Shown here: positions 1 through 7,531 of the stretch, in pieces
Layout: the number at the start of each line of letters is the position of its first letter
Numbering within the stretch: position 1 is the first letter of the stretch
DNA from: Flagellimonas algicola
Lineage (GTDB): Bacteria > Bacteroidota > Bacteroidia > Flavobacteriales > Flavobacteriaceae
Reading direction: 5' to 3'
Assembly (NCBI RefSeq): GCF_005937185.1
Contig: NZ_VCNI01000001.1
Coordinates: 1,546,657-1,610,656 of the forward strand
Length of the DNA stretch: 64,000 bases
Notes under the pieces: model-generated
What the model was told of the DNA's origin: nothing
Databases searched by the model: none
Seen by the model: only the letters and a program-made list of their open reading frames with translations
Translations under genes and position numbers: made by a program

Positions 1-316
1 TGTCGCTGCCGTCCAAAGCTTTTTTTAGGGTTTTTAAACTCTCCACCCTACTCTCCATAATTTTTCTTTTGAAGGATTTGGTCCATCTGTTGGCTATGGT
101 AGCACCGGCAAGGTTGATTATGGTCTGGACCCCCTCCAAGCTTTTGGGATCCAGCTCCCCCTTTGAGGGATTCCAGTAAAACCCTTTATAGTTTGAATCC
201 GAATGAATTTTCCTTGTACTACGGGTCAGGTAATGGACAGTGACGTTTTTATCGTGTAGAACCCTAACAATCTCCTTTCCAACTAAACCCGTTGCACCTG
301 TTATCAGCACCTTCAT
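1..316 (-). CDS. TIGR01777-type NAD-dependent epimerase (3' part missing)
   Basis: The N-terminal about 105 residues of an extended short-chain dehydrogenase/epimerase are visible; the rest lies beyond the left edge. The protein starts MKVLITGATGLVGKEIVR, a Rossmann nucleotide-binding GxTGxxG motif, followed by an FYWNPSKGELD stretch and NLAGATIANRWT, both characteristic of the TIGR01777 (SDR39U1, YfcH-like) family. Substrate is unknown for this family. The ATG at 314-316 is the first start in frame. Family assignment is from recognised motifs; the catalytic YxxxK lies outside the window. Confidence 0.85.
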   Translation of the reverse strand, partial: MKVLITGATGLVGKEIVRVLHDKNVTVHYLTRSTRKIHSDSNYKGFYWNPSKGELDPKSLEGVQTIINLAGATIANRWTKSFKRKIMESRVESLKTLKKALDGSD

Positions 317-426
317 ACTTTCATTTTAATGCAAAATTAGTCGTTTCAATCCCGGAAATTTCAGGCATTAGTTTAGCTTTAACACAATTCTTGAAGGAAT
401 TTCACTTTTAAGGCTACTTCAAAGAT

Positions 427-1092
427 TCACAACGTTTTAGTGGCCCTGAGCATTTCCCGTTTTCCTGGTGGCCCTGGAAGTCGTTCCACAGTAAGTCCTA
501 CAGCCTGCATTGCCCTTCGCACACTGCCTTTGGCCGCATATGTCACCAATACTCCCCCTTTTTTGAGCGCTTTAAACATTTTGGCAAAAATGGCCTCTGT
601 CCATAATTCCGGTTGCACCCTTGCTCCAAATGCATCAAAATAAATAAGATTATACATGTTACCATCCTCAATTTGCATAAAACCCTTTTGCTGTTTTAGT
701 AAACAGAAATTCTTTGCTATGGCAATCTCCGCTTCCCATGGCGAACGGTGCATATTTTCAAAAACTCCCTGATGTCCATCAACTTGCAATTGGGAACAAT
801 AGTCCAAAGCTGCCACTTCATCCATTGAAACGGGATAGGCCTCAACCCCTACATAATTGATTTGAAGTCCATTTTTCTCCGCTTCTAACAGGGTTATCAA
901 GGCATTCAAACCTGTACCAAAGCCAATCTCCAAGATTCTTATATCCGACAAAACCATATGCCTTAAACCATGTTCTATAAAAACATGATAAGCCTCTTGG
1001 ATGGCTCCGTGTTTGGAGTGATATTGCTCGTTCCAATCCTCAAGATGGATGGTTTTAGAGCCGTCGGCCGTTGTTATAATCTTCCGCTTCAA
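427..1092 (-). CDS. mnmD: tRNA (mnm5s2U34) methyltransferase MnmD
   Basis: This 221-residue protein corresponds to the methyltransferase half of E. coli MnmC, the stand-alone MnmD that completes mnm5s2U at wobble position 34 of tRNAs using S-adenosylmethionine. The SAM-binding loop EIGFGTGLNA is near residues 55-64 and the family hallmark YFDAFGARVQPELW near residue 151. No FAD-dependent oxidase domain follows, as is usual for Bacteroidota. It lies divergently from ilvE with about 190 bp between them. The ATG at 1092 gives the expected MKRKIITTADGS beginning. Confidence 0.9.
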   Translation of the reverse strand: MKRKIITTADGSKTIHLEDWNEQYHSKHGAIQEAYHVFIEHGLRHMVLSDIRILEIGFGTGLNALITLLEAEKNGLQINYVGVEAYPVSMDEVAALDYCSQLQVDGHQGVFENMHRSPWEAEIAIAKNFCLLKQQKGFMQIEDGNMYNLIYFDAFGARVQPELWTEAIFAKMFKALKKGGVLVTYAAKGSVRRAMQAVGLTVERLPGPPGKREMLRATKTL

Positions 1093-1285
1093 TGTATTGG
1101 ATGGAATTACTACTGAAAATCAACAAATTAATCTTGGATTCCATTGCATAAGTTGCATCAAAAATGTTAAATACATAGTTGATTTTGAAAATCTTGAGAT
1201 TTCGGGAACAAACTGCGTAAATTTAATTGAAAAGTAAGCAATACAAGGGTTTATTGTCTAATTTTATAGGTTCAAATTATTTGAA

Positions 1286-2353
1286 ATGGAAACAATGACT
1301 AAAAATGTAACGGTAGAGAAGTCCAAAACTTCAAAAATCCATGATGTGGATTTTGACAACCTTTCCTTCGGAAGCGTCTATACGGATCATATGCTAGTCT
1401 GCGATTATGTGGATGGAGCATGGCAAACGCCTAAGGTAATTCCTTATCAGCCTATTAGCCTGGATCCTTCTGCCAAGATTTTCCATTACGGTCAGTCCAT
1501 TTTTGAGGGCATGAAAGCTTATAAGGATGAAAATGGCAAAGCCTGGTTGTTTAGACCTTTGGAGAACTTTAAGCGGTTCAACAAGTCGGCCAAAAGATTG
1601 GCTATTCCTGAATTACCAGAATCCCATTTTATGGATGGCTTGACCACCCTTTTACAAGTTGAAAAAGATTGGATTCCGCAAAATCCCGGAAGCTCCCTAT
1701 ATGTTAGACCGTTTATCCTAGCTTCTGGAAATGGGTTCCATGCGTCCCCTGCGGATGAATACAAATTTATCATAGCCTGTGCCCCTTCCGGTGCCTATTT
1801 TTCTGGAAAGGTAAAAGTCTTGATAGAAGAAAAATACTCGCGTGCAGCCAATGGTGGTGTTGGGTATGCCAAGGCTGGAGGTAACTATGCCGGACAGTTC
1901 TATCCTACCCAACTGGCGGTTGAAAAAGGGTACCAGCAGGTGATATGGACAGATGACAACACCCATGAATATATTGAGGAAGCAGGTGCCATGAACATTT
2001 TTGTCCGTATTAACGATACCTTGATCACTGGCCCTACCAGCGATCGCATCTTGGATGGCATAACCCGTAAAAGCATCTTGCAAATAGCAGAGGACCAAGG
2101 TATAGCGACCGAGGTTCGGAAAATTACGGTTTCTGAGGTAGTGGAAGCTGCCAAAAATGGAAGCCTCAAGGAAATGTTCGGTGCAGGAACGGCAGCGGTA
2201 GTATCTCCCATTGCTGCGTTTGGTTATCAAGGAACTGATTATGAACTACCGGAGTTGGAGCAGAGTTACGCTTCCCAACTAAAACAATATATCACCGATA
2301 TACAAAACAATCGGATTGAAGACAAATTTGACTGGAGATATCCAGTAGACTAA
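1286..2353 (+). CDS. ilvE: branched-chain amino acid aminotransferase
   Basis: A 355-residue class IV PLP-dependent aminotransferase that interconverts branched-chain amino acids and their 2-oxo acids. The PLP lysine lies in GYAKAGGNYAGQFYPT and the class IV signature in EYIEEAGAMNIFV; SIFEGMKAYKDENG and YVRPFILASG are further family motifs. Length matches the long (about 350 aa) IlvE form. A second in-frame ATG three codons in (1295) is an alternative start. A strong terminator follows directly. Cytoplasmic; monocistronic by spacing. Confidence 0.93.
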   Translation: METMTKNVTVEKSKTSKIHDVDFDNLSFGSVYTDHMLVCDYVDGAWQTPKVIPYQPISLDPSAKIFHYGQSIFEGMKAYKDENGKAWLFRPLENFKRFNKSAKRLAIPELPESHFMDGLTTLLQVEKDWIPQNPGSSLYVRPFILASGNGFHASPADEYKFIIACAPSGAYFSGKVKVLIEEKYSRAANGGVGYAKAGGNYAGQFYPTQLAVEKGYQQVIWTDDNTHEYIEEAGAMNIFVRINDTLITGPTSDRILDGITRKSILQIAEDQGIATEVRKITVSEVVEAAKNGSLKEMFGAGTAAVVSPIAAFGYQGTDYELPELEQSYASQLKQYITDIQNNRIEDKFDWRYPVD

Positions 2354-2358
2354 AAAAG

Positions 2359-2383
2359 AAAAGCGCCTTTCGGCGCTTTTTTT
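2359..2383. terminator. bidirectional rho-independent terminator
   Basis: A 9-bp perfect stem (AAAAGCGCC / GGCGCTTTT) with a TTTC loop is flanked by A-rich and T-rich tracts. It lies between the convergent ends of ilvE and the pyrophosphohydrolase gene, whose stop codon sits in the T tract, so it can serve both strands. Confidence 0.9.
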
Positions 2384-2768
2384 AATTGTTCAATATCCCT
2401 TCTATATTGGGTTTAAAGTAGTTGGGTCCTTTCAGCACTTTTCCATCTTCCCTGTAAATAGGATTACCATCCTCGCCCAATTTGCTCATATTGCTACGTT
2501 GTATTTCGTTAAAGACTTCCTCGATCTTGTGCTGCATTCCATGTTCCAAAATGGTTCCACATAAAATATAGAGCATATCTCCCAAGGCATCGGCCACTTC
2601 CACCAAATCTCCATCGTTGGCAGCTTCCAAATATTCTTTGTTTTCCTCATCCATCAGGTTGAAACGCAGTTTATTCTTTTCTGCTCCGAGATTGGCCTGG
2701 GGTTGCTGTTGTACTCCAAGTCCGAACGAATTATGGAACAATTCCACCGCTTTAATTTTGCTTTGCAT
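2382..2768 (-). CDS. MazG-like nucleotide pyrophosphohydrolase
   Basis: A 128-residue all-alpha NTP pyrophosphohydrolase of the MazG/PRA-PH fold, expected to hydrolyse nucleoside or phosphoribosyl triphosphates to the monophosphate and PPi. The metal-binding pattern is visible as DEENKEYLEA (near residues 40-49) and EVADALGDMLY (near 57-67), the ExxE...ExxD arrangement of this superfamily. The C-terminal part (GNPIYREDGKVLKGPNYFKP) is typical of the flavobacterial form. The exact substrate cannot be deduced. Cytoplasmic, single gene convergent with ilvE. Confidence 0.85.
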   Translation of the reverse strand: MQSKIKAVELFHNSFGLGVQQQPQANLGAEKNKLRFNLMDEENKEYLEAANDGDLVEVADALGDMLYILCGTILEHGMQHKIEEVFNEIQRSNMSKLGEDGNPIYREDGKVLKGPNYFKPNIEGILNN

Positions 2769-2807
2769 TACTTTCTTTTGATTTAGCTTTGCATAAAAAT
2801 AAACAAT

Positions 2808-2996
2808 ATGTTAAGCACCGGACAATTAATTTTTGCCGTACTCTTTTTCATTGCTTTTGTATTCGTAATCGCCTTCACATATAAAAAGGATAAGTCTTGG
2901 CATCGAAAAAACTATAAAGGGGTTCAATGGGTGTTGGCCACTTTTGTAATCTTCATAATTATCCTGTTTTTGATCAAGTACTTTCTTAAAAATTAA
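2808..2996 (+). CDS. small two-helix membrane protein, conserved hypothetical
   Basis: A 62-residue protein with two hydrophobic helices (about residues 6-23 and 40-58) separated by a basic loop (YKKDKSWHRKNYKGVQW). It resembles a small conserved membrane protein seen in many Flavobacteriia, recognised by the MLSTGQLIF start and KNYKGV motif. Function is unknown. It starts 39 bp from the divergent pyrophosphohydrolase gene, and two more small membrane-protein genes follow on the same strand. Confidence 0.7.
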   Translation: MLSTGQLIFAVLFFIAFVFVIAFTYKKDKSWHRKNYKGVQWVLATFVIFIIILFLIKYFLKN

Positions 2997-3110
2997 CAGC
3001 TTTTTTGTTTTCACAACAAAAATGACATTGTTTACAACTTTAATCAGACTAAAGCATCGCTCCTATAGGAAAAGACGTACTTTTGTATTGCACCTGATTA
3101 GTAAAGACAA

Positions 3111-3290
3111 ATGGTAACATTTTTCAGCCTCCTATTCATTTTGCTAGCAGTAAACGCAATTCTTTTGATTTTTAGCGTAAATGGAGCTGGCGAAAGGTTT
3201 AGAAAACCAATTCAGAAGATTTCGGAAACTTCGATCAGAAAAATGCTCCCCCGCGAACAGTCCGAGACCGATTTAAAGAAAGCTGTTTAG
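3111..3290 (+). CDS. 59-residue membrane-anchored hypothetical protein
   Basis: A short open frame from ATG at 3111 to TAG at 3290 encodes one N-terminal transmembrane helix (FFSLLFILLAVNAILLIFSV) followed by a charged tail (GERFRKPIQKISE, then REQSETDLKKAV). It ends 16 bp before crcB on the same strand, which suggests cotranscription. The hydrophobic helix plus amphipathic tail is protein-like rather than random. Function is unknown; I did not recognise a named family. Confidence 0.55.
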   Translation: MVTFFSLLFILLAVNAILLIFSVNGAGERFRKPIQKISETSIRKMLPREQSETDLKKAV

Positions 3291-3306
3291 TTTGTACCTT
3301 TAAGGT

Positions 3307-3681
3307 ATGAAACAGGTTCTTCTTGTTTTTTTGGGCGGTGGTTTAGGTAGTGCATTGCGCTATTTGATTTCCAAGCCGCTTAATATTGTATTTCATAATT
3401 TTTTCCTAGGGACTTTCTTGGTCAACATTGTTGGCTGTCTACTTATTGGTATTATTTTAGGTTTTTCTGCAAAGAACAATTTACTCACCTCCAACAACAC
3501 ACTGTTTCTAGCCACAGGATTTTGTGGCGGATTTACCACGTTCTCCGCCTTTGCCTTTGAAAAGCATACCTTAATAAAAAACAGCGAGCTTTTTCATTTT
3601 TCATTGTACACCCTCAGCAGCATAATTGTGGGGATATTGGCCATTGCCTTGGGCCTTTGGCTATCCAAGTTTTTGGATTAG
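3307..3681 (+). CDS. crcB: fluoride ion channel CrcB/FluC
   Basis: A 124-residue, four-helix membrane protein that exports fluoride as a dual-topology dimer. Family motifs are GGGLGSALRYL (N-terminus), FLVNIVGCLLIG with the conserved Asn, and GFCGGFTTFSAFAFE, which carries the central Phe/Thr residues of the fluoride path. Length is normal. No fluoride riboswitch is recognisable in the short upstream gap; expression is probably from a promoter upstream of the preceding small membrane gene. Confidence 0.92.
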   Translation: MKQVLLVFLGGGLGSALRYLISKPLNIVFHNFFLGTFLVNIVGCLLIGIILGFSAKNNLLTSNNTLFLATGFCGGFTTFSAFAFEKHTLIKNSELFHFSLYTLSSIIVGILAIALGLWLSKFLD

Positions 3682-3830
3682 TTATATTCTTTTAAAACTT
3701 CAATCACTTTTGTTGGATTCCGAACAATTCTATCGGAAAAACACCTATTCCATATAAAATATCCAAGTTTTTGGGCTTTGTATTAATAAAAAGTCATCAA
3801 TAGTTGAATAAAACTCACTTCAAATTTGAG

Positions 3831-3852
3831 TACCCCTAATTTTATAGGGGTA
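3831..3852. promoter_or_regulatory. palindrome ACCCC-N10-GGGGT, copy 1 (distal, glnK-amt promoter)
   Basis: A perfect 8-bp inverted repeat, TACCCCTA ATTTTA TAGGGGTA, whose core is ACCCC-N10-GGGGT at 3832-3851. Its centre lies about 78 bp upstream of the predicted -7 element of the P-II gene. A T run follows, so it could also act as the terminator of crcB. The same core with identical spacing recurs at 3884 and at 28923, which favours an operator role. Confidence 0.5.
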
Positions 3853-3883
3853 TTTTTTTAATAATTATAAAAATTATAGTTAT

Positions 3884-3903
3884 ACCCCGTCATTTTGAGG
3901 GGT
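3884..3903. promoter_or_regulatory. palindrome ACCCC-N10-GGGGT, copy 2 (proximal, glnK-amt promoter)
   Basis: ACCCC and GGGGT half-sites separated by 10 bp, centred 52 bp (about five helical turns) from copy 1 and about 26 bp upstream of the TATATTTG element. It therefore overlaps the place where a -33 element would lie, as expected for an activator that contacts the polymerase. No T tract follows, so a terminator reading does not fit this copy. Confidence 0.55.
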
Positions 3904-3919
3904 TGGTAATGTTTTAACA

Positions 3920-3927
3920 TATATTTG
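3920..3927 (+). promoter_or_regulatory. Bacteroidota -7 promoter element for the P-II/Amt operon
   Basis: TATATTTG matches the Bacteroidota -7 consensus TAnnTTTG. It ends 23 bp before the P-II start codon. A clear TTTG -33 element is not visible; the palindrome at 3884-3903 sits there instead, suggesting activator dependence. Confidence 0.5.
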
Positions 3928-3950
3928 GCTCATCAATTAACTACTTAATT

Positions 3951-4289
3951 ATGAAAAAAGTCGAGGCAATTATTAGAAAATCCAAATTCGACGAGGTGAA
4001 AAAAGCACTTCATGGGATTGAGGTCAACTTCTTTAGTTACTGGGATGTAACAGGAGTTGGAAATGAAAAACAAGGCCACGTGTATCGTGGTATTTCCTAC
4101 AGTACTTCGGACATTCAAAGGAGGTACTTGGTTATTGTGGTATCGGATAGTTTTCTGGAACGTACCGTAAACACCCTTCTTGAATCAGCATCAACAGGAA
4201 ATGTCGGGGATGGTAAAATCTTCGTATCCGATGTGATTGAGGCTTACAGGATCAGAACAAAGGAAAGCGGCAGTGCCGGTATTAACTAA
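3951..4289 (+). CDS. glnK: P-II family nitrogen regulatory protein
   Basis: A 112-residue P-II signal protein, which senses ATP/ADP and 2-oxoglutarate and normally gates the ammonium transporter encoded next to it. The N-terminus MKKVEAIIRKSKFDEVKKAL and the B-loop TGNVGDGKIFV with C-terminal YRIRT are canonical. The T-loop (about residues 37-55) differs from the enterobacterial one: it is one residue shorter, and Tyr50 aligns with the modifiable Tyr51. The symbol glnK is by genomic context (amt 32 bp downstream). Two palindromes upstream suggest control by nitrogen status. Confidence 0.9.
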   Translation: MKKVEAIIRKSKFDEVKKALHGIEVNFFSYWDVTGVGNEKQGHVYRGISYSTSDIQRRYLVIVVSDSFLERTVNTLLESASTGNVGDGKIFVSDVIEAYRIRTKESGSAGIN

Positions 4290-4321
4290 TCAACTAACCT
4301 TAACTACAATATTTAAAGATT

Positions 4322-5578
4322 ATGGACGCAGGATTATTTACAGCGAATAACGTATGGATGATGATTTGTACCGCCTTGGTGTTCTTTATGCACCTTGGAT
4401 TCTCTTTCTTGGAGATTGGACTTACTCGTCAGAAGAATACCGTGAACATTCTATTTAAGAATGTATTTATTATATGTGTTGGACTCCTATTATATTATAT
4501 AGGTGGTTTTAACTTGATGTATCCAGGATTTGAGGATGGCGACGCAGGCTTCCTTAAGTTTGCTGGATTTGGAATTGCAGCCCCAGAAAATGGAATGACC
4601 CCTGAATATGCCGATGGTGGCTATACATGGTGGACCGATTTTCTCTTCCAAGGTATGTTTGCCGCAACAGCAGCAACCATTGTTTCTGGAGCCGTGGCTG
4701 AAAGAGTGAAGCTTAAAAGCTTTATGTTGTTTACGGTCATTTATGTTGGCTTGGTTTACCCAATTGTAGGTTCATGGCAATGGGGTGGCGGATTCCTTTC
4801 TTCCCTTGCTTTTGGTGAAGCAGAAGGTTTCTACGATTTTGCAGGTTCCACTTTGGTACACTCTGTTGGAGGATGGGGCGCACTGATCGCAATTTACCTA
4901 TTGGGTGCGAGAATCGGAAAATTTGGAGAAGATGGAAAGCCAAAGGCCATTCCAGGACACAACCTTCCATTGGCAGCAGCTGGTGTTTTGATTCTTTGGT
5001 TGGGCTGGTTCGGATTCAACGGTGGTTCCGTACTATCTGCAGATCCAGAATTGACATCCCTAGTGCTTGTCACCACATCATTGGCAGCAGCAGCAGGTGG
5101 GGTATCCGCTTTCCTTACTTCTTTGTTCGCTTATAAAAACTACGATCTTACCATGTTCTTGAACGGAATCTTGGGCGGATTGGTTGGAATTACAGCAGGT
5201 GCGGACCAAATGTCCCCCAACGAAGCGGTAATCATCGGACTTATAGCAGGTGTGGTCATTGTAGCAGGAGTTGCATTGATCGACAAGCTTAAATTGGACG
5301 ACCCAGTAGGTGCCGTTGCGGTTCACTTGATCTGTGGTATGTGGGGTACGCTTGCCGTTGGAATCTTTGGCGACCTTGCCGGGTTTGACCAGTTCTTGGT
5401 ACAATTGGCCGGTGTAGGAGCTGCAGCAACATTCTGCTCCCTAACTGCATTTATCATTCTATTTACCATTAAAAAGGTATCTGGTATCCGAGTGGACGAA
5501 AAAGAAGAGCTACAAGGATTGGATATTCACGAGCATGGGATGGACGCTTATGCCGACTTTAGAATGAACCAACATTAA
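4322..5578 (+). CDS. amtB: ammonium transporter Amt
   Basis: A 418-residue Amt/Mep/Rh channel with about 11 membrane helices that conducts ammonium across the inner membrane. The twin pore histidines lie in STLVHSVGGWGALIA and VGAVAVHLICGMWGT; AERVKLKSFMLF and DDPVGAVAVH are Amt signatures. It follows the P-II gene by 32 bp, the standard glnK-amtB pair, so trimeric P-II probably blocks the channel. The C-terminal tail (about residues 385-418) is cytoplasmic and charged. A stem-loop follows the stop codon. Confidence 0.95.
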   Translation: MDAGLFTANNVWMMICTALVFFMHLGFSFLEIGLTRQKNTVNILFKNVFIICVGLLLYYIGGFNLMYPGFEDGDAGFLKFAGFGIAAPENGMTPEYADGGYTWWTDFLFQGMFAATAATIVSGAVAERVKLKSFMLFTVIYVGLVYPIVGSWQWGGGFLSSLAFGEAEGFYDFAGSTLVHSVGGWGALIAIYLLGARIGKFGEDGKPKAIPGHNLPLAAAGVLILWLGWFGFNGGSVLSADPELTSLVLVTTSLAAAAGGVSAFLTSLFAYKNYDLTMFLNGILGGLVGITAGADQMSPNEAVIIGLIAGVVIVAGVALIDKLKLDDPVGAVAVHLICGMWGTLAVGIFGDLAGFDQFLVQLAGVGAAATFCSLTAFIILFTIKKVSGIRVDEKEELQGLDIHEHGMDAYADFRMNQH

Positions 5579-5590
5579 AAAATAAAAGGA

Positions 5591-5618
5591 AACGGAGCGT
5601 TTGGCAGAACGCTCCGTT
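5591..5618 (+). terminator. stem-loop after amt
   Basis: An 11-bp perfect stem (AACGGAGCGTT / AACGCTCCGTT) with a 6-nt loop begins 12 bp after the amt stop. The T-rich stretch (CCTTTTTC) starts 10 nt after the stem, so it may be a partial terminator or an mRNA-stabilising hairpin setting the porin level relative to amt. Confidence 0.6.
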
Positions 5619-5698
5619 AAATAACCTTTTTCACTGTACAAATCTCAATTAAATACCAATTAATGCTTCAGCATTGAGGCACCTTAATATTTAAGATT

Positions 5699-6763
5699 AT
5701 GAAAACGATTATCAGCACAAAATACATAAAAAAAATAGCTTTTATAGCGCTAGCAAGTATCCCAGTATTGGCCTTCGCACAAGAGGAAGAAGAAGCCAAA
5801 ACTACATTTGAATTTAGTGGAACGGTTGATGCCTATTATCGCACCAACTTGACTGCACCCAATGGAGAGGACGCCATTGCCCCAGGCTCTTCTTTTGCCA
5901 ATTTGGATGGCTTTTCACTAGGTATGGCCAATATTATAGCTGCCTACGAAGGAGATAAGGTGGGTTTTGTGGCAGATTTGGTGTTCGGCCCAAGGGGAAC
6001 GGACGCTATCTTTGCCTCCCCCATGTACTCCGCTACTGGCGATATTGTTAACCAATTGTACGTATACTGGAATGTAAGTGAAGATGTAACCCTTACGTTT
6101 GGTAACTTCAACACCTTCTTGGGATACGAAGTAATTTCACCCGCAGCCAACTTTAACTACAGCACTTCCTATTTGTTCTCTTACGGTCCTTTTAGCCATA
6201 CCGGTTTAAAAGCGGACTTTGATCTTGGGAACGATTGGAGCGCAATGTTGGCGGTAATGAATCCTACGGATTTGACAGAGCTTAACGGAACAGGAGACTA
6301 TGCCGTTGGTGCCCAGTTGGGATACTCTGGTCAGTTCCTGAACTTCCTGTATAGCCAAGGCGGATTTGAGGTTGACTTTACCGGTGGGTTTGATGTATCT
6401 GAAGATTTCTTTTTGGGGGTAAATGCAGCTCACTTTAGCCAGGAAGACAATGGCGGAAGCTTTACTGGAGTTGCTCTTTATCCGCAATTGGCCACATCTG
6501 ACAACTTCACCATTGGCTTAAGAGGTGAATATTTTACAACCAGTGACGGATTTGACGACGTAGCTGGTATTGGTGCCTTTGGGGACACGGATGATGGAAG
6601 TGTTTTTGCCGTTACCTTGACGGGAAGTGCCACTGTTGGCGATTTGATTTTAAAGCCTGAAATCAGATTGGACAGCACTTCGGAAGATGCATTTATAGAC
6701 AATGATATGGAAGCCACAGGTAGTTTGGCATCCGTTCTTTTTGCCGCAATTTACTCTTTCTAG
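5699..6763 (+). CDS. outer-membrane beta-barrel porin (BBP2/OmpL-like)
   Basis: A 354-residue secreted protein with a Sec signal peptide (cleavage after VLAFA, residue about 27) followed by an acidic EEEEA stretch and repeating amphipathic beta-strands to a C-terminal aromatic SLASVLFAAIYSF, the usual outer-membrane insertion signal. The FSGTVDAYYRTNL beginning and NLDGFSLGMANI are typical of putative beta-barrel porin-2 proteins in Bacteroidota. Its place after amt suggests it admits small nitrogen compounds through the outer membrane; that role is inference. A terminator follows. Confidence 0.8.
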   Translation: MKTIISTKYIKKIAFIALASIPVLAFAQEEEEAKTTFEFSGTVDAYYRTNLTAPNGEDAIAPGSSFANLDGFSLGMANIIAAYEGDKVGFVADLVFGPRGTDAIFASPMYSATGDIVNQLYVYWNVSEDVTLTFGNFNTFLGYEVISPAANFNYSTSYLFSYGPFSHTGLKADFDLGNDWSAMLAVMNPTDLTELNGTGDYAVGAQLGYSGQFLNFLYSQGGFEVDFTGGFDVSEDFFLGVNAAHFSQEDNGGSFTGVALYPQLATSDNFTIGLRGEYFTTSDGFDDVAGIGAFGDTDDGSVFAVTLTGSATVGDLILKPEIRLDSTSEDAFIDNDMEATGSLASVLFAAIYSF

Positions 6764-6792
6764 AAAACCATAAGTTCTGACTATTTTGATTT

Positions 6793-6826
6793 AAAGCCCT
6801 TCTTCCTCCGGAAGTTGGGCTTTTTT
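6793..6826. terminator. rho-independent terminator after the porin gene
   Basis: AAGCCC and CTTCC pair with GGAAG and GGGCTT around a short TCC loop, with a small internal loop, followed by six T residues. It ends at the stop codon of the convergent DUF1684 gene. Confidence 0.8.
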
Positions 6827-7460
6827 ATTCCTTGACAAAGTCTTTCACTCCTGCTCTCACATTAGTTCTCAAATAATTTTGCCTTGGCACTAGAGGGCAG
6901 GAGTACTTTTTATTATACACACAATAGGGATTGTACGCCTTGTTAAAGTCGATAACTATCAAATCTCCTTTGGGAATCGTTAAATCGATGTAACGTCCGC
7001 CTCCATACGTTTCATTTCCGTTGGTATTATCCAAAAATGGCAGGAAAAGGTAATCTTCAAATCCCTCATCAGGTTCGTCCATACTTTGATAAATTTCCAA
7101 CTGGTATGGCGTACCATGGAGTTCAAAATGCGCGATGCCATACACCACTTCATTCCTATGGTCATTGGTTGTGGTCTTCATCAAAAAGGGAATGGCTTCT
7201 GGTGTGCGCTCCAATTTGGCTTTGACGATATAGGTCGTGTCCGGTTCATAAAAATCCAACCTATTAAAGTCTTTACGGTACCGATCGGGCAAAGGTGAGC
7301 TCTCAGGATTTCTGAAAGAGGCATTTAAGCCATCCTGGAATTCTAGAATATCCTGAACCAAGTTGGACTCCGTTTTAACTTGCTTGACTTCCCTGTGGTA
7401 TTTTTTATCCGACTTGCAAGCCATAACCAAACAACAGGCAAGAAGCACCAAATATTTCAT
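6825..7460 (-). CDS. DUF1684 family lipoprotein
   Basis: About 211 residues. The ATG at 7458-7460 is preferred because it starts a lipoprotein signal peptide (MKYLVLLACCLVMAC) with the lipid-modified Cys and has GGAGG immediately upstream; the frame stays open 12 codons further. The C-terminal part NPYCVYNKKYSCPLVPRQN is the hallmark of DUF1684, and GGGRYIDLTIP precedes it. The family is common in Flavobacteriia and has no established function. Expected to be anchored in the cell envelope. Confidence 0.85.
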   Translation of the reverse strand: MKYLVLLACCLVMACKSDKKYHREVKQVKTESNLVQDILEFQDGLNASFRNPESSPLPDRYRKDFNRLDFYEPDTTYIVKAKLERTPEAIPFLMKTTTNDHRNEVVYGIAHFELHGTPYQLEIYQSMDEPDEGFEDYLFLPFLDNTNGNETYGGGRYIDLTIPKGDLIVIDFNKAYNPYCVYNKKYSCPLVPRQNYLRTNVRAGVKDFVKE

Positions 7461-7531
7461 CCTCCTATTTTTTGCTGTAAAAGTAGCGGAAATCAATTTG
7501 AATAGTACCTTAGCATTCCTTCTAATTCAAA

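Noticed and set aside
1718-2230. A 170-residue minus-strand frame inside ilvE.
   Set aside because: It is a shadow of a well-supported gene with no family likeness.
3291-3306. A fluoride riboswitch before crcB.
   Set aside because: Only 16 bp separate crcB from the preceding small gene, and no crcB-motif pseudoknot is recognisable further upstream.
3831-3860. Copy 1 of the palindrome as only a terminator of crcB.
   Set aside because: Possible because a T run follows, but it is 150 bp past crcB and two further copies with identical spacing have no terminator context; kept as operator candidate with this caveat.
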